Assembly: GCF_003864335.1 (NCBI RefSeq)
Contig: NZ_BEXA01000003.1
Location: 358,356 to 422,355, forward strand
Direction of reading: 5' to 3'
DNA: 64,000 nucleotides
Source: Lentilactobacillus kosonis
GTDB taxonomy: Bacteria > Bacillota > Bacilli > Lactobacillales > Lactobacillaceae
The position numbers and the translations under genes are program-made. Under the pieces are notes generated by a model. The model searched no databases. It saw only the letters and a program-made list of their open reading frames with translations, and had not been told where the DNA came from. Within the stretch, counting starts at the first letter, position 1. Each line of letters begins with the position of its first letter. This document shows, in pieces, positions 19,469 through 28,917 of the stretch.

Positions 19469-20857
19469 TTATTGAGAATTTAGTCGGCTGTGCTTTATTC
19501 CATAGCTAAAGTATAAAATTAGGCCAAAACGCAAACCAAATTAGCGAAGCAATCCATGTTTCCAATTGAAGTTGAGTCAACATTAATAAACATAATAATG
19601 CTGATAAAATTGGTAGCCACGGATAAAGTGGCACTTGAAAACCTTTTGAATTATCAATTTCTTTATTTTTTCTCAACGGAATTATCCCAATTGAAACAAA
19701 GAGGAACGCAATTAAAGTACCAATATTAACTAAGTTGGTAAGTTGTTCAAGTGGTACAAAGCCGCCCATAAAGGCAATAATAATGGTAATTACGATCATA
19801 CTATTCTTGGGTGTTCCTTTATCGTCAATTTTGCCTAAAAATTTGGGTAAAAGTCCATCACGACCAATTGAATAAATTAATCTAGAAGAACTATAAATCA
19901 TCGTCACCATCATAGTAAACATTCCCGCAAGCTCCTAAAGAGATGATACCTGCTGTCCAATTCTGATGGACCATGTTCATGGCAAACGCAACAGGATCAG
20001 GAACATTAAGCTTAGTGTATGAAACCATTCCGGTTAAGACAATCGCTACGCCAACATATAGTACCGTTGCGATGACCAAAGTTCCGATAATGCCAATTGG
20101 CATATTTTGCGAGGATTCTTAACTTCTGCAGCAGAACTTGAAACAACATCAAACCCTAAGTAGGCAAAGAAAACGGCAGCTGCTCCATGAAGTACACCAC
20201 TACCGCCAAACGGAAAGAACGGATGCCAGTTAGTTGGTTTAACAAAGAACGCTCCAACAACAACAAATAAAATAATAATGGCAATTTTAACTATCACAAT
20301 AAAATTATTGATTCTAACTGACGAGCGCACTCCATGATTAAGCATTAACGAAATTGCAATTACAACTAACACGGCAATCCAGTTACCATAAGTTCCCTTA
20401 GCAGGATCAAATGAACCCACAATAGCGTCCGGAATATTAAGTTTAAACCCAGCAAGAAACGACTTAAGGTAAGCCCCCAGGCACTAGATACCGCGGCAAC
20501 TGCCAGAACATACTCCAGAACTAATGCCCAGCCAAGGATCCAGCCAATTACTTCTCCGAAAACTAGGTTTCCATACGAATATGCACTACCTGCAACCGGC
20601 AATGCCGAGGCAAATTCTGCATAACACATCGCTGCAGTTGAACAAACAACTGCAGCTAAGATAAATGACAGCATGGTCGCTGGACCAGCTTTAGTAGCCG
20701 CAACTGTCCCAGGTAAAATAAAAATTCCCGTTCCAATAACGGCCCCAATTCCAAGGGAAATTAAATCGAACGCCGTCATGGTTTTACTAAATTTCTTATC
20801 AGTCTCTAAATACCGATCGATCTTTTCCTTTCTAAATATCCGCGAACCAAGTGACAT
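19469..20857 (-). CDS. APC family amino acid permease, cationic type (four frame breaks)
   Basis: Reassembled from four frames: RKEKIDRYLETDKKFSKTM and LGIGAVIGTGIFILPG (N-terminus), then GSFDPAKGTYGNWIAV to AEVKNPRK, then MPIGIIGTLVIATVLYVG, then MFTMMVTMIYSSSRLIYSIG to LIWFAFGLILYFSYGIKHSR. It resembles the CAT/YfnA-type 12-helix permeases for lysine, arginine or neutral amino acids; substrate unknown. Breaks lie near 20460, 20113, 19933 and 19527; the last restored frame stops at 19469. The ATG at 20857 follows ACGGAGG at 8 nt. If real, four breaks would make it a pseudogene. Confidence 0.8.
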
Positions 20858-20906
20858 CGGTGAATCCTCCGTTTTCATTAAATTATAATGAGATTTATAT
20901 TGTTAT

Positions 20907-20936
20907 ATTCTAACTTTCGTTACTAGCAAAAGTCAA
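20907..20936 (-). promoter_or_regulatory. Candidate promoter of the APC permease
   Basis: On the minus strand TTGACT (20936-20931), 18 bp, TAGAAT (20912-20907). It lies between the terminator of the upstream structured RNA and the permease start, so the permease need not be read through from the RNA. Confidence 0.55.
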
Positions 20937-20950
20937 TTTTCAGATTATTC

Positions 20951-20986
20951 AAAATAAAAAAGCCAACCATTAAAAATGGTTGGCTT
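20951..20986 (-). terminator. Terminator of the structured RNA
   Basis: Minus strand: AAGCCAACCAT, short A/T loop, ATGGTTGGCTT followed by TTTTATTTT. A strong stem with a U tract only in the minus direction. Confidence 0.85.
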
Positions 20987-21142
20987 TCTACGGCGCTTAT
21001 TGCTAAGCGAGTTCCTTGGATTCCACAATCCTCTAGAACCAAACACCTGCAGATCCGTGCAGAAATGTGTCCCGCTCAAAATATCACCAAAGCCGCTTGC
21101 GCGAACAGCCGAAGCTGCGTGATCTCTCGACTCATCGCATAC
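20951..21142 (-). ncRNA. Probable standalone structured small RNA, family unidentified
   Basis: About 190 nt on the minus strand, bounded by a near-consensus promoter and an intrinsic terminator. The sequence is GC-richer than its surroundings and folds locally into nested hairpins: ATCAC..GTGAT closing two inner hairpins (CAGC-TTCG-GCTG and CGC-GCAA-GCG), ACAC..GTGT closing CTGCA..TGCAG, GGTTC..GGAAC closing GGATT-GTGG-AATCC, and a perfect CGCTTA-GCAA-TAAGCG. UUCG and GCAA tetraloops are hallmarks of structured RNA. It does not show motifs of T-box, lysine, SAM, cobalamin, 6S or RNase P RNAs that I can recognise. It lies 94 nt upstream of an amino acid permease that has its own promoter. Confidence 0.7.
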
Positions 21143-21147
21143 CCTGA

Positions 21148-21176
21148 AGTATACATTAGTTTTATCAATAGTGCAA
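21148..21176 (-). promoter_or_regulatory. Promoter of the structured RNA
   Basis: Minus strand TTGCAC (21176-21171), exactly 17 bp, TATACT (21153-21148). The expected start is at about 21142-21140, directly before the first helix of the RNA. It begins 13 bp past the inferred stop of the upstream gene. Confidence 0.75.
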
Positions 21177-21188
21177 TTTATTTTTTGG

Positions 21189-21658
21189 TTAGTTTTTTCA
21201 CTATCCTTATTTTCTACAATCTGGCTAGCCTTTTCAGAAATCCAATTGGTTATAAAATTCAAATAACTATCAGGATCATTAATCAATTCATCAGCTGATG
21301 ATACTTTATCAATCCGTAACCCTGAACGATTAACATTTTCTGATGTAACCACTAAATAAACATTAACTGGCAGACTATCCTGATCAGAAATCATTTTATT
21401 AATTCGATCGATTTCATCAAGAGGCAAATTAATTAAATTACTTTCAAGTCTAAATACCGCATCATCATCTGTAAGTTTAATTCTAGAAATCACTGCTTGG
21501 TTACCTGATTGTAAACCATTAATCAATTCATCAACAATTGGCTTAATTTGGCTATCACTAACATTAACCAAGTCAGCTAATTTTAAGGTTGTCTGATCAC
21601 TAATCAGTATGTTCCCAGCTTTAACTTCTTCAACAAACGTTGATACCTCAGCGTCCAT
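21189..21658 (-). CDS. Hypothetical protein (probable end at 21189; frame runs on to 20945)
   Basis: Unrecognised, acidic, soluble-looking protein starting MDAEVSTFVEEVKAG with GGTGATTAAATA before the ATG, 8 bp after a membrane protein gene. As sequenced, the frame stays open to 20945, but that tail crosses a promoter, a structured RNA and its terminator and looks non-protein (RGLWNPRNSLSNKRRRKP). One more A in the A6 run at 21193-21198 would create a TAA at 21191-21189 and a 157-residue protein ending SEKN, which fits the layout. No function can be assigned. Confidence 0.6.
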
Positions 21659-21665
21659 TATTTAA

Positions 21666-22103
21666 TCACCCAATTTCTTTATTATGCTTCTCTGCTCGCC
21701 GTTTAAGCATATCCGTTTGAAGAGCAGATCGCATTTTAAATGCTAACATGTACCAATATACATTAACAACAATTCCAAAAATAACAAGCGCCAAAACTAG
21801 CAATCGCAAGATTAGATTTCCTGAACTTCCTTGAACTAAGGTAATTCCCATTCCAACGAAGCCAACAGAATAAATTGCAATAACTACTGAAAGTAAATAA
21901 TAACTAATTTTGATCTTTAATACTGCCAAAATAATGGTTGCGGCATAAAATGCAATCGCAATATATGTTACTTGAAGCATTTCAGACATAACAACTGGTC
22001 GATCTAAATTCATCCACTTCAAAGTCATTAGCGCATTAGATAATAAGAATACAACGAGTGAAACAATGGCCCAATAAATTACACGTTTCTCTTCTCTCTT
22101 CAT
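21666..22103 (-). CDS. Small membrane protein, unknown function
   Basis: About 145 residues with four predicted transmembrane segments (near residues 8-25, 42-60, 65-85 and 97-118) and a basic C-terminal tail RSALQTDMLKRRAEKHNK. The ATG at 22103 follows GGAGG at 5 nt; a TTG four codons upstream overlaps that site. It forms a probable two-gene operon with the hypothetical gene that follows it. No family recognised. Confidence 0.65.
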   Translation of the reverse strand: MKREEKRVIYWAIVSLVVFLLSNALMTLKWMNLDRPVVMSEMLQVTYIAIAFYAATIILAVLKIKISYYLLSVVIAIYSVGFVGMGITLVQGSSGNLILRLLVLALVIFGIVVNVYWYMLAFKMRSALQTDMLKRRAEKHNKEIG

Positions 22104-22116
22104 ACAATCCTCCAAA

Positions 22117-22146
22117 TAAAAAAGATAAATTCATCCTGAATTTACC
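22117..22146 (-). terminator. Terminator of lplA
   Basis: Minus strand GGTAAATTC, loop AGGAT, GAATTTATC, then TTTTTT. It separates lplA from the downstream membrane protein gene. Confidence 0.75.
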
Positions 22147-22184
22147 TTTTTAAGTCTAAATCAAGTTTACCGTATTTATATATG

Positions 22185-23195
22185 TTAGAAAAGTAACTCT
22201 AATAAGTCATCTTTGGTAATGCCACTAAAATATTGATTTACATCGACAGTATCAAGAACCTTTTCAACTTCCGCTCTTTCAAATTTAACTCCAACTAACT
22301 TTTCAGCTAACTCTGCCGCATCTTTTGGTCCAAAGAAATCACCATAAAATTTAGCTGTTGTAACCTTACCATCGTCAACAACAAACCGGGCATCAATCGT
22401 TCCACTATTAAAGTGCTGACGTTTTTTAACTGTGAATTCAGGAGAATTTCCGTAAACCCAGTCCCAATTGTTAAAAATTTCTTCATTGATTTTATCAATG
22501 CCGATTTCATCTTCAGGGGTTAACTTATATTCCTTATCCTTGATTTCATCTAAACTATCCACATGGAATAATTCTTTTAATAGTTCATCTCTAAACTGAG
22601 GAGTGGTCATATCTTGGTATTCAGAAGATAAGAATGGTCGAAGATTAGTAACTCTTGAACTAACCGACTTAATTCCCTTAGATTTAATCTTGTCTTCTGG
22701 AACCGTCAATGCATTGGGCAATACGCTCAAGTCGACATCCAACATCAACGTACCATGAGAAAATGTCTTCCCATTCTTAGTATACATTGCGTTACCAGAG
22801 AATTTTTTGCCATCAACTAAAATATCATTTCTACCAGAGACCTCGGCAGTCGTTGCCCCCATTCGATGAAGTGCATCCACAACCGGCTGAACAAATGATT
22901 TGAAATCACCAAATTCTTCACTGTCACTATCAACCACAAAGCTAAAGCACAAGTTACCAAGATCTTGATATACCGCCCCGCCACCTGAGGTTCTCCGAGT
23001 GACAACGATGCCGTGTTCATCAACGTATTGCTTGTTGATTTCTTCCAAAGTATTTTGATTACGACCTACAATAATGCATGGGCCTTCAATGTAAAATAGC
23101 AATAATGGTTCATCAAAGCTTTTTTCATTCATTAAATATGTTTCTGTGGCCAAATTTAGACGAATGTCGTCTGACTTCATTATGTGAAAATACAT
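22185..23195 (-). CDS. lplA: Lipoate-protein ligase A
   Basis: 336 residues. The N-terminal catalytic domain has GPCIIVGRNQNTLEEIN and the lipoate-AMP-binding RRTSGGGAVYQDLGNLCFSF (about residues 71-90), with KKFSGNAMY and GTLMLDVDL further on. The C-terminal accessory domain (after about residue 245) is present. It activates free lipoate with ATP and attaches it to E2 or GcvH-like proteins. No lipoyl-dependent complex is in this window. Intact. Confidence 0.92.
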   Translation of the reverse strand: MYFHIMKSDDIRLNLATETYLMNEKSFDEPLLLFYIEGPCIIVGRNQNTLEEINKQYVDEHGIVVTRRTSGGGAVYQDLGNLCFSFVVDSDSEEFGDFKSFVQPVVDALHRMGATTAEVSGRNDILVDGKKFSGNAMYTKNGKTFSHGTLMLDVDLSVLPNALTVPEDKIKSKGIKSVSSRVTNLRPFLSSEYQDMTTPQFRDELLKELFHVDSLDEIKDKEYKLTPEDEIGIDKINEEIFNNWDWVYGNSPEFTVKKRQHFNSGTIDARFVVDDGKVTTAKFYGDFFGPKDAAELAEKLVGVKFERAEVEKVLDTVDVNQYFSGITKDDLLELLF

Positions 23196-23281
23196 TAGGA
23201 AAGCCCCATTTCGATTTATTTACAACTAATCATAACACCGAAAGAAAGCGATTTCAAATGCATGTAAAATTTGTGAAATGG

Positions 23282-23310
23282 GTTACATTTTAACCAGACA
23301 ATGGTATAGT
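23282..23310 (+). promoter_or_regulatory. Candidate uspA promoter
   Basis: GTTACA (23282-23287), 17 bp, TATAGT (23305-23310), 38 bp before the uspA ATG. The -35 matches the consensus at four of six positions. Confidence 0.5.
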
Positions 23311-23348
23311 TTAAGTTAATAACATAATTCATTTCAGGGGTGATTAAT

Positions 23349-23825
23349 ATGGCATTAGGTGGATACAAAAATATTTTAGTACCAGTCGACGGTTCAGCCG
23401 TTACCGAAAGCATTTTAGATCGGGGAATCGAAGTTGCAAAGGATTCTGGTGCCCATCTTGATATCCTTAATATTTTGGAAGTTAATCAATTTAACCAAAC
23501 TTATGGATCAGCCGTTAGTGGCGACGTTGTGTTTAAGCTTACCGAAAACACTGAAAACAAACTTAAGCAAATGAAGGAAAAAGCTGCAGCAGCTGGCGTT
23601 GATGCCGATATTCATATTCGGTTTGGTAATCCAAAGCCAATCATCGCGCGTGAATTTCCAAAAGACCACAATACTGATTTAATTATCATCGGCTCAACTG
23701 GTTTGACCGCTGTTGAACGGTTGATCATCGGATCAGTTACTAGCTTCGTTGTTAGAAATGCGGTTTGCGATGTATTAATCGTACGTCCTAACGACGTTAA
23801 AAATAAACACAGTTTAAAATCATAA
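23349..23825 (+). CDS. Universal stress protein, UspA family
   Basis: 158 residues in one Usp domain. YKNILVPVDGSAVTESILDRG opens the fold, and the ATP-binding motif GSTGLTAVERLIIGSVTSFVV lies at about residues 118-138 (G-2x-G-9x-G-S/T pattern). The ATG at 23349 follows AGGGGTGA; the frame also opens at a GTG at 23340 that overlaps this site. Monocistronic between a promoter and a terminator. Confidence 0.9.
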   Translation: MALGGYKNILVPVDGSAVTESILDRGIEVAKDSGAHLDILNILEVNQFNQTYGSAVSGDVVFKLTENTENKLKQMKEKAAAAGVDADIHIRFGNPKPIIAREFPKDHNTDLIIIGSTGLTAVERLIIGSVTSFVVRNAVCDVLIVRPNDVKNKHSLKS

Positions 23826-23832
23826 TTATATG

Positions 23833-23870
23833 GGAGCAACTGAGCGTTCACAACTCGGTTGCTCCTTGTT
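23833..23870 (+). terminator. Terminator of uspA
   Basis: GGAGCAACTGAG / CTCGGTTGCTCC around CGTTCACAA, followed by TTGTTTATT. Confidence 0.8.
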
Positions 23871-23888
23871 TATTAAAGAGGAGAATTG

Positions 23889-24803
23889 ATGAACAAACAA
23901 TGGCAGTACCATTTAACCGTTCCAAAAAGTATCAAGAGCATGTCGCTAAAACAATTTCTGGGAATATATTATAAATTACCTAAACATCTAATATACAGTA
24001 TCCGAAGGGCCGAACGAGTTACTGTTAATTCAAAGTACCAACCAGTTAATTTTGATATCCATCCAGGAGATAAAATTGCCCTTTGTTTTATACCAGACGA
24101 TTTTACTAATCCATTTCCAAACATTCAAATCGCTCATAATCAGAAGCTTAAAATTTTATATGAAACTAAAGATGTAATTGTAGTTGATAAACAACGCGGT
24201 GATAAAACTCATCCTAATCAGCCTGATGAAAACGGTGCAACCATTAATCAACTTGCTGGATACTTGGAGACCAAAGGTACCGTTCCATATATGATTCACC
24301 GTTTAGATCAAGAAACGAGTGGCGCGATTATCTTTGCAAAATCCCCCGCAGCAGTTCCAGCGTTAGTCGATGATATTCGACATAAGTTAACCAAGCGGAG
24401 TTATTTAGCATGGATTCACGGAATCCCCTCTCATTTATCAGGCACAATTAACATTCCAATAGGCCAAGATCCTGATGATAAACGAAAACGCAAACCTGAT
24501 GAAATAGCTGGCCAATCTGCCATCACTCACTATCAAGTTTGCGAATCGATTAATAATTATTCACTTGTTAAAATTAACTTAGAAACTGGTAGAACCCACC
24601 AAATCCGTGTTCATTTTTCAGCAATTGGCCATCCACTAGTCGGTGACCCACTTTACGCGAGTGATGAATTCGCAAACTTACTGTTACATTCAGAAACAGT
24701 AACGTTCACGTTACCGTTTTATCACGATACAGTTACTGTTACGTCACCAATTCCAAAAGACTTCCTTGAATTTAAACAATACCTATTAAATCAAGCGAAC
24801 TAA
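23889..24803 (+). CDS. RluA/RluD-family pseudouridine synthase
   Basis: About 304 residues. An N-terminal S4-like segment (residues about 10-80) precedes the catalytic domain with the RluA-type motif IHRLDQETSGAIIFAKS (Asp of HRLD is catalytic, about residue 142), and LETGRTHQIRVHFSAIGHPLVGDPLY. Targets are uridines in rRNA or tRNA; which one cannot be told. The ATG at 23889 has GAGGAG upstream; a TTG codon just before it is unlikely. Converges on the next permease with a 4-base overlap of stops. Confidence 0.88.
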   Translation: MNKQWQYHLTVPKSIKSMSLKQFLGIYYKLPKHLIYSIRRAERVTVNSKYQPVNFDIHPGDKIALCFIPDDFTNPFPNIQIAHNQKLKILYETKDVIVVDKQRGDKTHPNQPDENGATINQLAGYLETKGTVPYMIHRLDQETSGAIIFAKSPAAVPALVDDIRHKLTKRSYLAWIHGIPSHLSGTINIPIGQDPDDKRKRKPDEIAGQSAITHYQVCESINNYSLVKINLETGRTHQIRVHFSAIGHPLVGDPLYASDEFANLLLHSETVTFTLPFYHDTVTVTSPIPKDFLEFKQYLLNQAN

Positions 24804-26064
24804 CTCTTCTTATGATCATCTAGCAAATAAAATGCAGTTCCAATCACTAACATTACAATGATTAGTAACCATACCTTGAATGACACTCCGGTTGCTAGGT
24901 AAACACATAATAGCACCACGATAATTGGAATTACTTTACCACCTGGCACATTCCAGCCTGGTGACTTGGTTTTTTGAAAATGCATTACTGACAATGCAGT
25001 TGGAATGTATTGAATTAATGAAATTAAAACCACACATGATACTAAGAAAATATAGTCTCCTGACAAAAATAGTAAACAACTTAATACAGCAGTCACGATA
25101 ATTGCTAGCCAAGGAACTTGGCGCTTATCGTCCTTACCCAAAATGATGGTAATAACTTATGCTTACTTGCCAATGAATAGGCAATGTATGGCGTACTGAA
25201 CGTGACTGAAAAAGCCACTCCCAAAATTGAAATCCCCATACCGATAATAATGACAATAAAACCAGTTTGACCAAATACCTGACTAAATGCAGTCGCCAGT
25301 GGTGATTTGGCATTAGCAATTGCTGGTCCCAGCAATCTAGTAACGGCAAATTGAACTAATGAATAAATAATCCCCACCGTTACAATAACTGAAACTAATG
25401 CTTTGGGTAAATTTTTCTCTGGATTTTGCATATTCGCTGCCGCAATCGGCAAAAAAGAAAAACCACTATACATGTAAAAAGCCGTATTGAATGCTGAGCT
25501 TGGTTGAAATTTTATTGCGTCAGTTGCAAAATGAGCGGTTCCCTTACTGATCTGCCAAACCGCTAATCCAATAAACCCAACCAATATTACAATTTTAATT
25601 GCTGATGATAAATTATCCGAAATTGAAGTTACCCCAGAACCTAGCAAACAAATTCCGGCCAAACAAATGATGATGACGATTCCCGTTATTTTATACACTG
25701 ACGGATTTTTAATAGCCGGTACTAGCGTCATCATTATGTTGAGTAAAGCCGCAACTTCAGCCGAGATAGTAATGATTCCTTGAATCCACGAAAACAACCC
25801 AACTTCAAATCCCGGGAATCTTCCAAAAGCATTATACGAGTATAACCACGCAGCCCCGTCTCCCGTTGTTCGACTAGCCATATCGGCATAACATAAAGTA
25901 ATCAACAACGTTGCTAACGCAGCAACAAAAATAACCAGATATCCTTGATTACCAGCAGTTTTGTATATCTGATTAGGTAACAAGAAAATCCCGGATCCAA
26001 TAATTCCATTAATTCCTAATAAATAAATTGAGCCAAAGCCCATTTTCTTAGCATTGTCACTCAT
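24800..26064 (-). CDS. APC family amino acid permease (one frame break)
   Basis: Twelve-helix amino acid transporter in two frames. The N-terminal part has GFGSIYLLGINGIIGSGIFL and stops after SKHKLLPS; the C-terminal part begins LGKDDKRQVPWLAI. One T missing from the T4 run near 25143 would join them as LLPSFLGKDDKRQVP. Restored length is about 421 residues. It resembles the arginine/ornithine and related antiporter groups, but the substrate is not decidable here. Confidence 0.85.
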
Positions 26065-26332
26065 TAAATGCCACCTCCATTCTCACTTACAGTTTTATTT
26101 TAGCCTACTTTATCAATTTTCATTAATAAAACGACTTCTTTAAATATGCATAAAAGTTATCATAATATTCCGAATTTAACCTAATTATTAACCAATTCTA
26201 ATCAAAGTAACCGCTTCTTTATACATTTAGGTGCTAAAATTAACTGGTAAACTTGGTGGAGTGTAGCCTTAATTATCTCATTACAACTTCCCTGCCACCT
26301 TTACAAATACCAATTAGTGGGGATTGAAACAA

Positions 26333-27819
26333 ATGGCACAATCAAAAAAATTAAAAACCGTAAGTTTAATTCTGATGATTTTCACCACCATTTACGGTTT
26401 TGCAAATACTACGGTAGCCTTTGATCAAATGGGATACTCAAGTATTATCTGGTACATCTTAGCTGCAATCTTATTCTTTCTACCTAGTGGCTTAATGTTT
26501 GCTGAGTATGGTTCAGCTTTTAAAGAAGCTAAAGGCGGGATATATTCCTGGTTAGCAGGATCGATTGGCGAAGAATGGGCATTTATCGGTACGTTCATTT
26601 GGCTATCATCATGGATTATTTGGATGATGTCGACCGCATCAAAGGTTTGGATTCCATTTTCGACGTTTTTATTCGGTAGCGATAAGACTCAAACCTGGAG
26701 TTTTATGGGCTTTAATGCGACTGAAACTGTCGGTATTCTAGCAATTGTTTGGATTGTCGTAGTTACCTTATTTGCAGTTCATGGAATTGATTCCATCTCT
26801 AAGGTTGCATCAATTGGTGGGGTTTTTGTCATGATTCTTACAGGTGTATTCGTTGTTTTAAGTCTATTAGCCTTATTCTTAAATGGTGGTCACCTTGCTG
26901 AACCTATTAATGGGATTAGCAGCTTTGTAAAATCACCCAACCCAGAATTCCAATCGAACTCCGCAGTGCTTAGTTTCGTGGTGTATGCGATCTTTGCGTA
27001 CGCCGGTAGCGAATCTATGGGGGGAATTACTGACCAACTAGATAAACCTGAAAAAACCTTTCCAAGAGGAATCATTATTTCAACGGTAGTTATTACGTTT
27101 ACTTACTCAATTTCAATCTTTCTTTGGGGAATCACAACTAACTGGGATAAAGTTCTTGGAACCAAAGGGACTAACTTAGGCAATATCACCTATGTTTTAA
27201 TGAATAACCTTGGAGTTTACATTGGCCAAGCCTTCCACTTATCTAATCAAACTTCTCTTTTATTTGGAACTAGTTTGGCTAGATTAGCTGGTTTGAGTAT
27301 GTTCATGGCTTACCTGGGATCATTCTTTGTTCTAATTTATTCACCACTTAAATCATTCATCATGGGATCTAATAAAGACTTCTGCCGCAAATGACCAAGT
27401 TAAACAAAGCTGGCATGCCAGAATTCTCAATGTGGCTTCAAGCAATTATCGTTTGTGTATTTATCTTCTTCGTATCATTCGGTGGCTCTGGCGCCAAACA
27501 GTTTTACACGATTCTTACTGATATGGGAAACATTTCAACATCATTCCCTTACATTTTCTTAATTGGCGCATTTCCTTTCTTTAAGCGCAGGACTGATCTT
27601 GAAAGACCATTTGTCTTTTTCAAGAATCGAATAATTACTAATATAATCGTTGTCGTGGTCTTAATAGTCCTAATTGGTGGTATTGGCTTTTCAGCAGTTC
27701 AACCATTCCTAGATCATGATTATCAAACTGGTTTCTGGACAATTGGTGGTCCAATTATCTTTGGATTAATTGCTTGGTTATTCTTAATTCAAGCTCACCA
27801 TCGACAAAGAAAAATTTAA
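26333..27819 (+). CDS. yjeM: YjeM-like amino acid transporter (one frame break)
   Basis: Glutamate/GABA-antiporter-related APC transporter, about 495 residues over two frames. The first part has MIFTTIYGFANTTVAFDQMG and SAVLSFVVYAIFAYAGSESM; the second begins LLPQMTKLNKAGMPEFSMWLQ. A single base missing in GACTTCTG near 27382 causes the break after GSNKD. The ATG at 26333 follows GGGGATTG; the frame's TTG at 26324 is rejected. The 268 bp upstream (26065-26332) show no riboswitch motif that I recognise. The physiological substrate of YjeM proteins is not established. Confidence 0.82.
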
Positions 27820-27838
27820 AACTAACCACCAAACAAAA

Positions 27839-27880
27839 ATAGAGGATTACCAATAAATTATTGGCAATCCTCTATTTTTA
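27839..27880. terminator. Bidirectional terminator, yjeM / mleP
   Basis: AATAGAGGATTACCAATAA paired with TTATTGGCAATCCTCTATT, one mismatch, followed by TTTTATTT. Confidence 0.88.
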
Positions 27881-27881
27881 T

Positions 27882-28892
27882 TTATAAAAGTAATTTAAAT
27901 TCTGATAGCAATGATCCTAAGGAAATTAAACAAAAGCGAATAATTTCCATTAAAATGGGAACCACAATCACGAATAGAATGGTACTGGTAGTAACTAAGT
28001 TCGTTGCATACTCAACATCCCCATGTGATTGACCCACTAATATTGGTAAGACCGCCAATCCAGGAGCGGCTGATTGAATAATCAAACTGCTAGATTCCAA
28101 TCCATAAATTGGATGACCCATATTTTTAAAGGTCAAAATGATGCCAATCATGATTGCTGGAGAGATAACAAACCGCCCAATCAATGCCATAATGGTATCC
28201 CGATCAAAATGAATTGAACTTAACCCAGCATCTGCCAAAACGATTCCGATATATATCAACGATAATGGCGTAACGATTCCACCGACCATTGAGAATGTTG
28301 AATCAACTAATTTTGGCAAAGGTAAATCTAATAGCAGCCAGACCAGAGCCACTAAAAATCCTAATAAAGGCGCTGGTAACAATTTTTTCCAATTAAACTG
28401 CTTTTTATCTGGGCTATCGCTTTTAGTTGGATCATCATTGGAAATAAAGAATACTCCAATTGCCCAAGTTGATACTGTATTGGCAACATAGTAAATCAAG
28501 AAATACGGTAAACTAATTTTTCCAAACAGCGCCATATTCAATGGCAAACCAATAAAAATTGTGTTGGCATTAACAAACATATTGATAAAAGTCCCTTGTC
28601 TTCCTTTTCGAACTCTTAAAACTTTGACCAATATCCAAGCAACAAGATAGCCTAACGCGAAACTAATTAAAACGTAAATCAGTCCACCAGATAAACTAAC
28701 CAACTTATCCCTATTTAAATTATCAAGGACAGATACAAAAATCGAAAGTGGTAAAGCCACATTCATAATTAGAAATGAAATACTTCCCTTAAAGTTGTCG
28801 TCAAATTTTTTAGTTCTTCTTAGAAAATATCCTAAGATAATTACTAAGACAATCTCTGCAACACTAGACACAGACGTTAAAAATGCATTCAT
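27882..28892 (-). CDS. mleP: Auxin efflux carrier (AEC) family transporter, probable malate permease
   Basis: 336 residues with about ten hydrophobic helices arranged as two five-helix halves. IVLVIILGYFLRRTKKFDD at the N-terminus and FVISPAIMIGIILTFK later are AEC-like. It sits 25 bp behind the malolactic enzyme gene on the same strand. In lactic acid bacteria the AEC member next to mleA/mleS imports L-malate and releases lactate, giving an electrogenic exchange. Assignment rests mainly on context. Confidence 0.82.
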   Translation of the reverse strand: MNAFLTSVSSVAEIVLVIILGYFLRRTKKFDDNFKGSISFLIMNVALPLSIFVSVLDNLNRDKLVSLSGGLIYVLISFALGYLVAWILVKVLRVRKGRQGTFINMFVNANTIFIGLPLNMALFGKISLPYFLIYYVANTVSTWAIGVFFISNDDPTKSDSPDKKQFNWKKLLPAPLLGFLVALVWLLLDLPLPKLVDSTFSMVGGIVTPLSLIYIGIVLADAGLSSIHFDRDTIMALIGRFVISPAIMIGIILTFKNMGHPIYGLESSSLIIQSAAPGLAVLPILVGQSHGDVEYATNLVTTSTILFVIVVPILMEIIRFCLISLGSLLSEFKLLL

Positions 28893-28917
28893 AATTATCC
28901 TTCTCTTTATTTAATAA

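Noticed and set aside
20951..21142. T-box or lysine riboswitch for the permease
   Set aside because: The T-box sequence GGTGG-ACCGCG and lysine-aptamer motifs are absent, and the permease has its own TTGACT-18-TAGAAT promoter.
20945..21188. C-terminal extension of the hypothetical protein at 21658
   Set aside because: It crosses a promoter, a structured RNA and a terminator, and a single base in an A6 run restores a stop at 21189.
26065..26332. Leader riboswitch before yjeM
   Set aside because: Only a loose GGTGG/CCACC pairing over a long loop; no known motif and no terminator.
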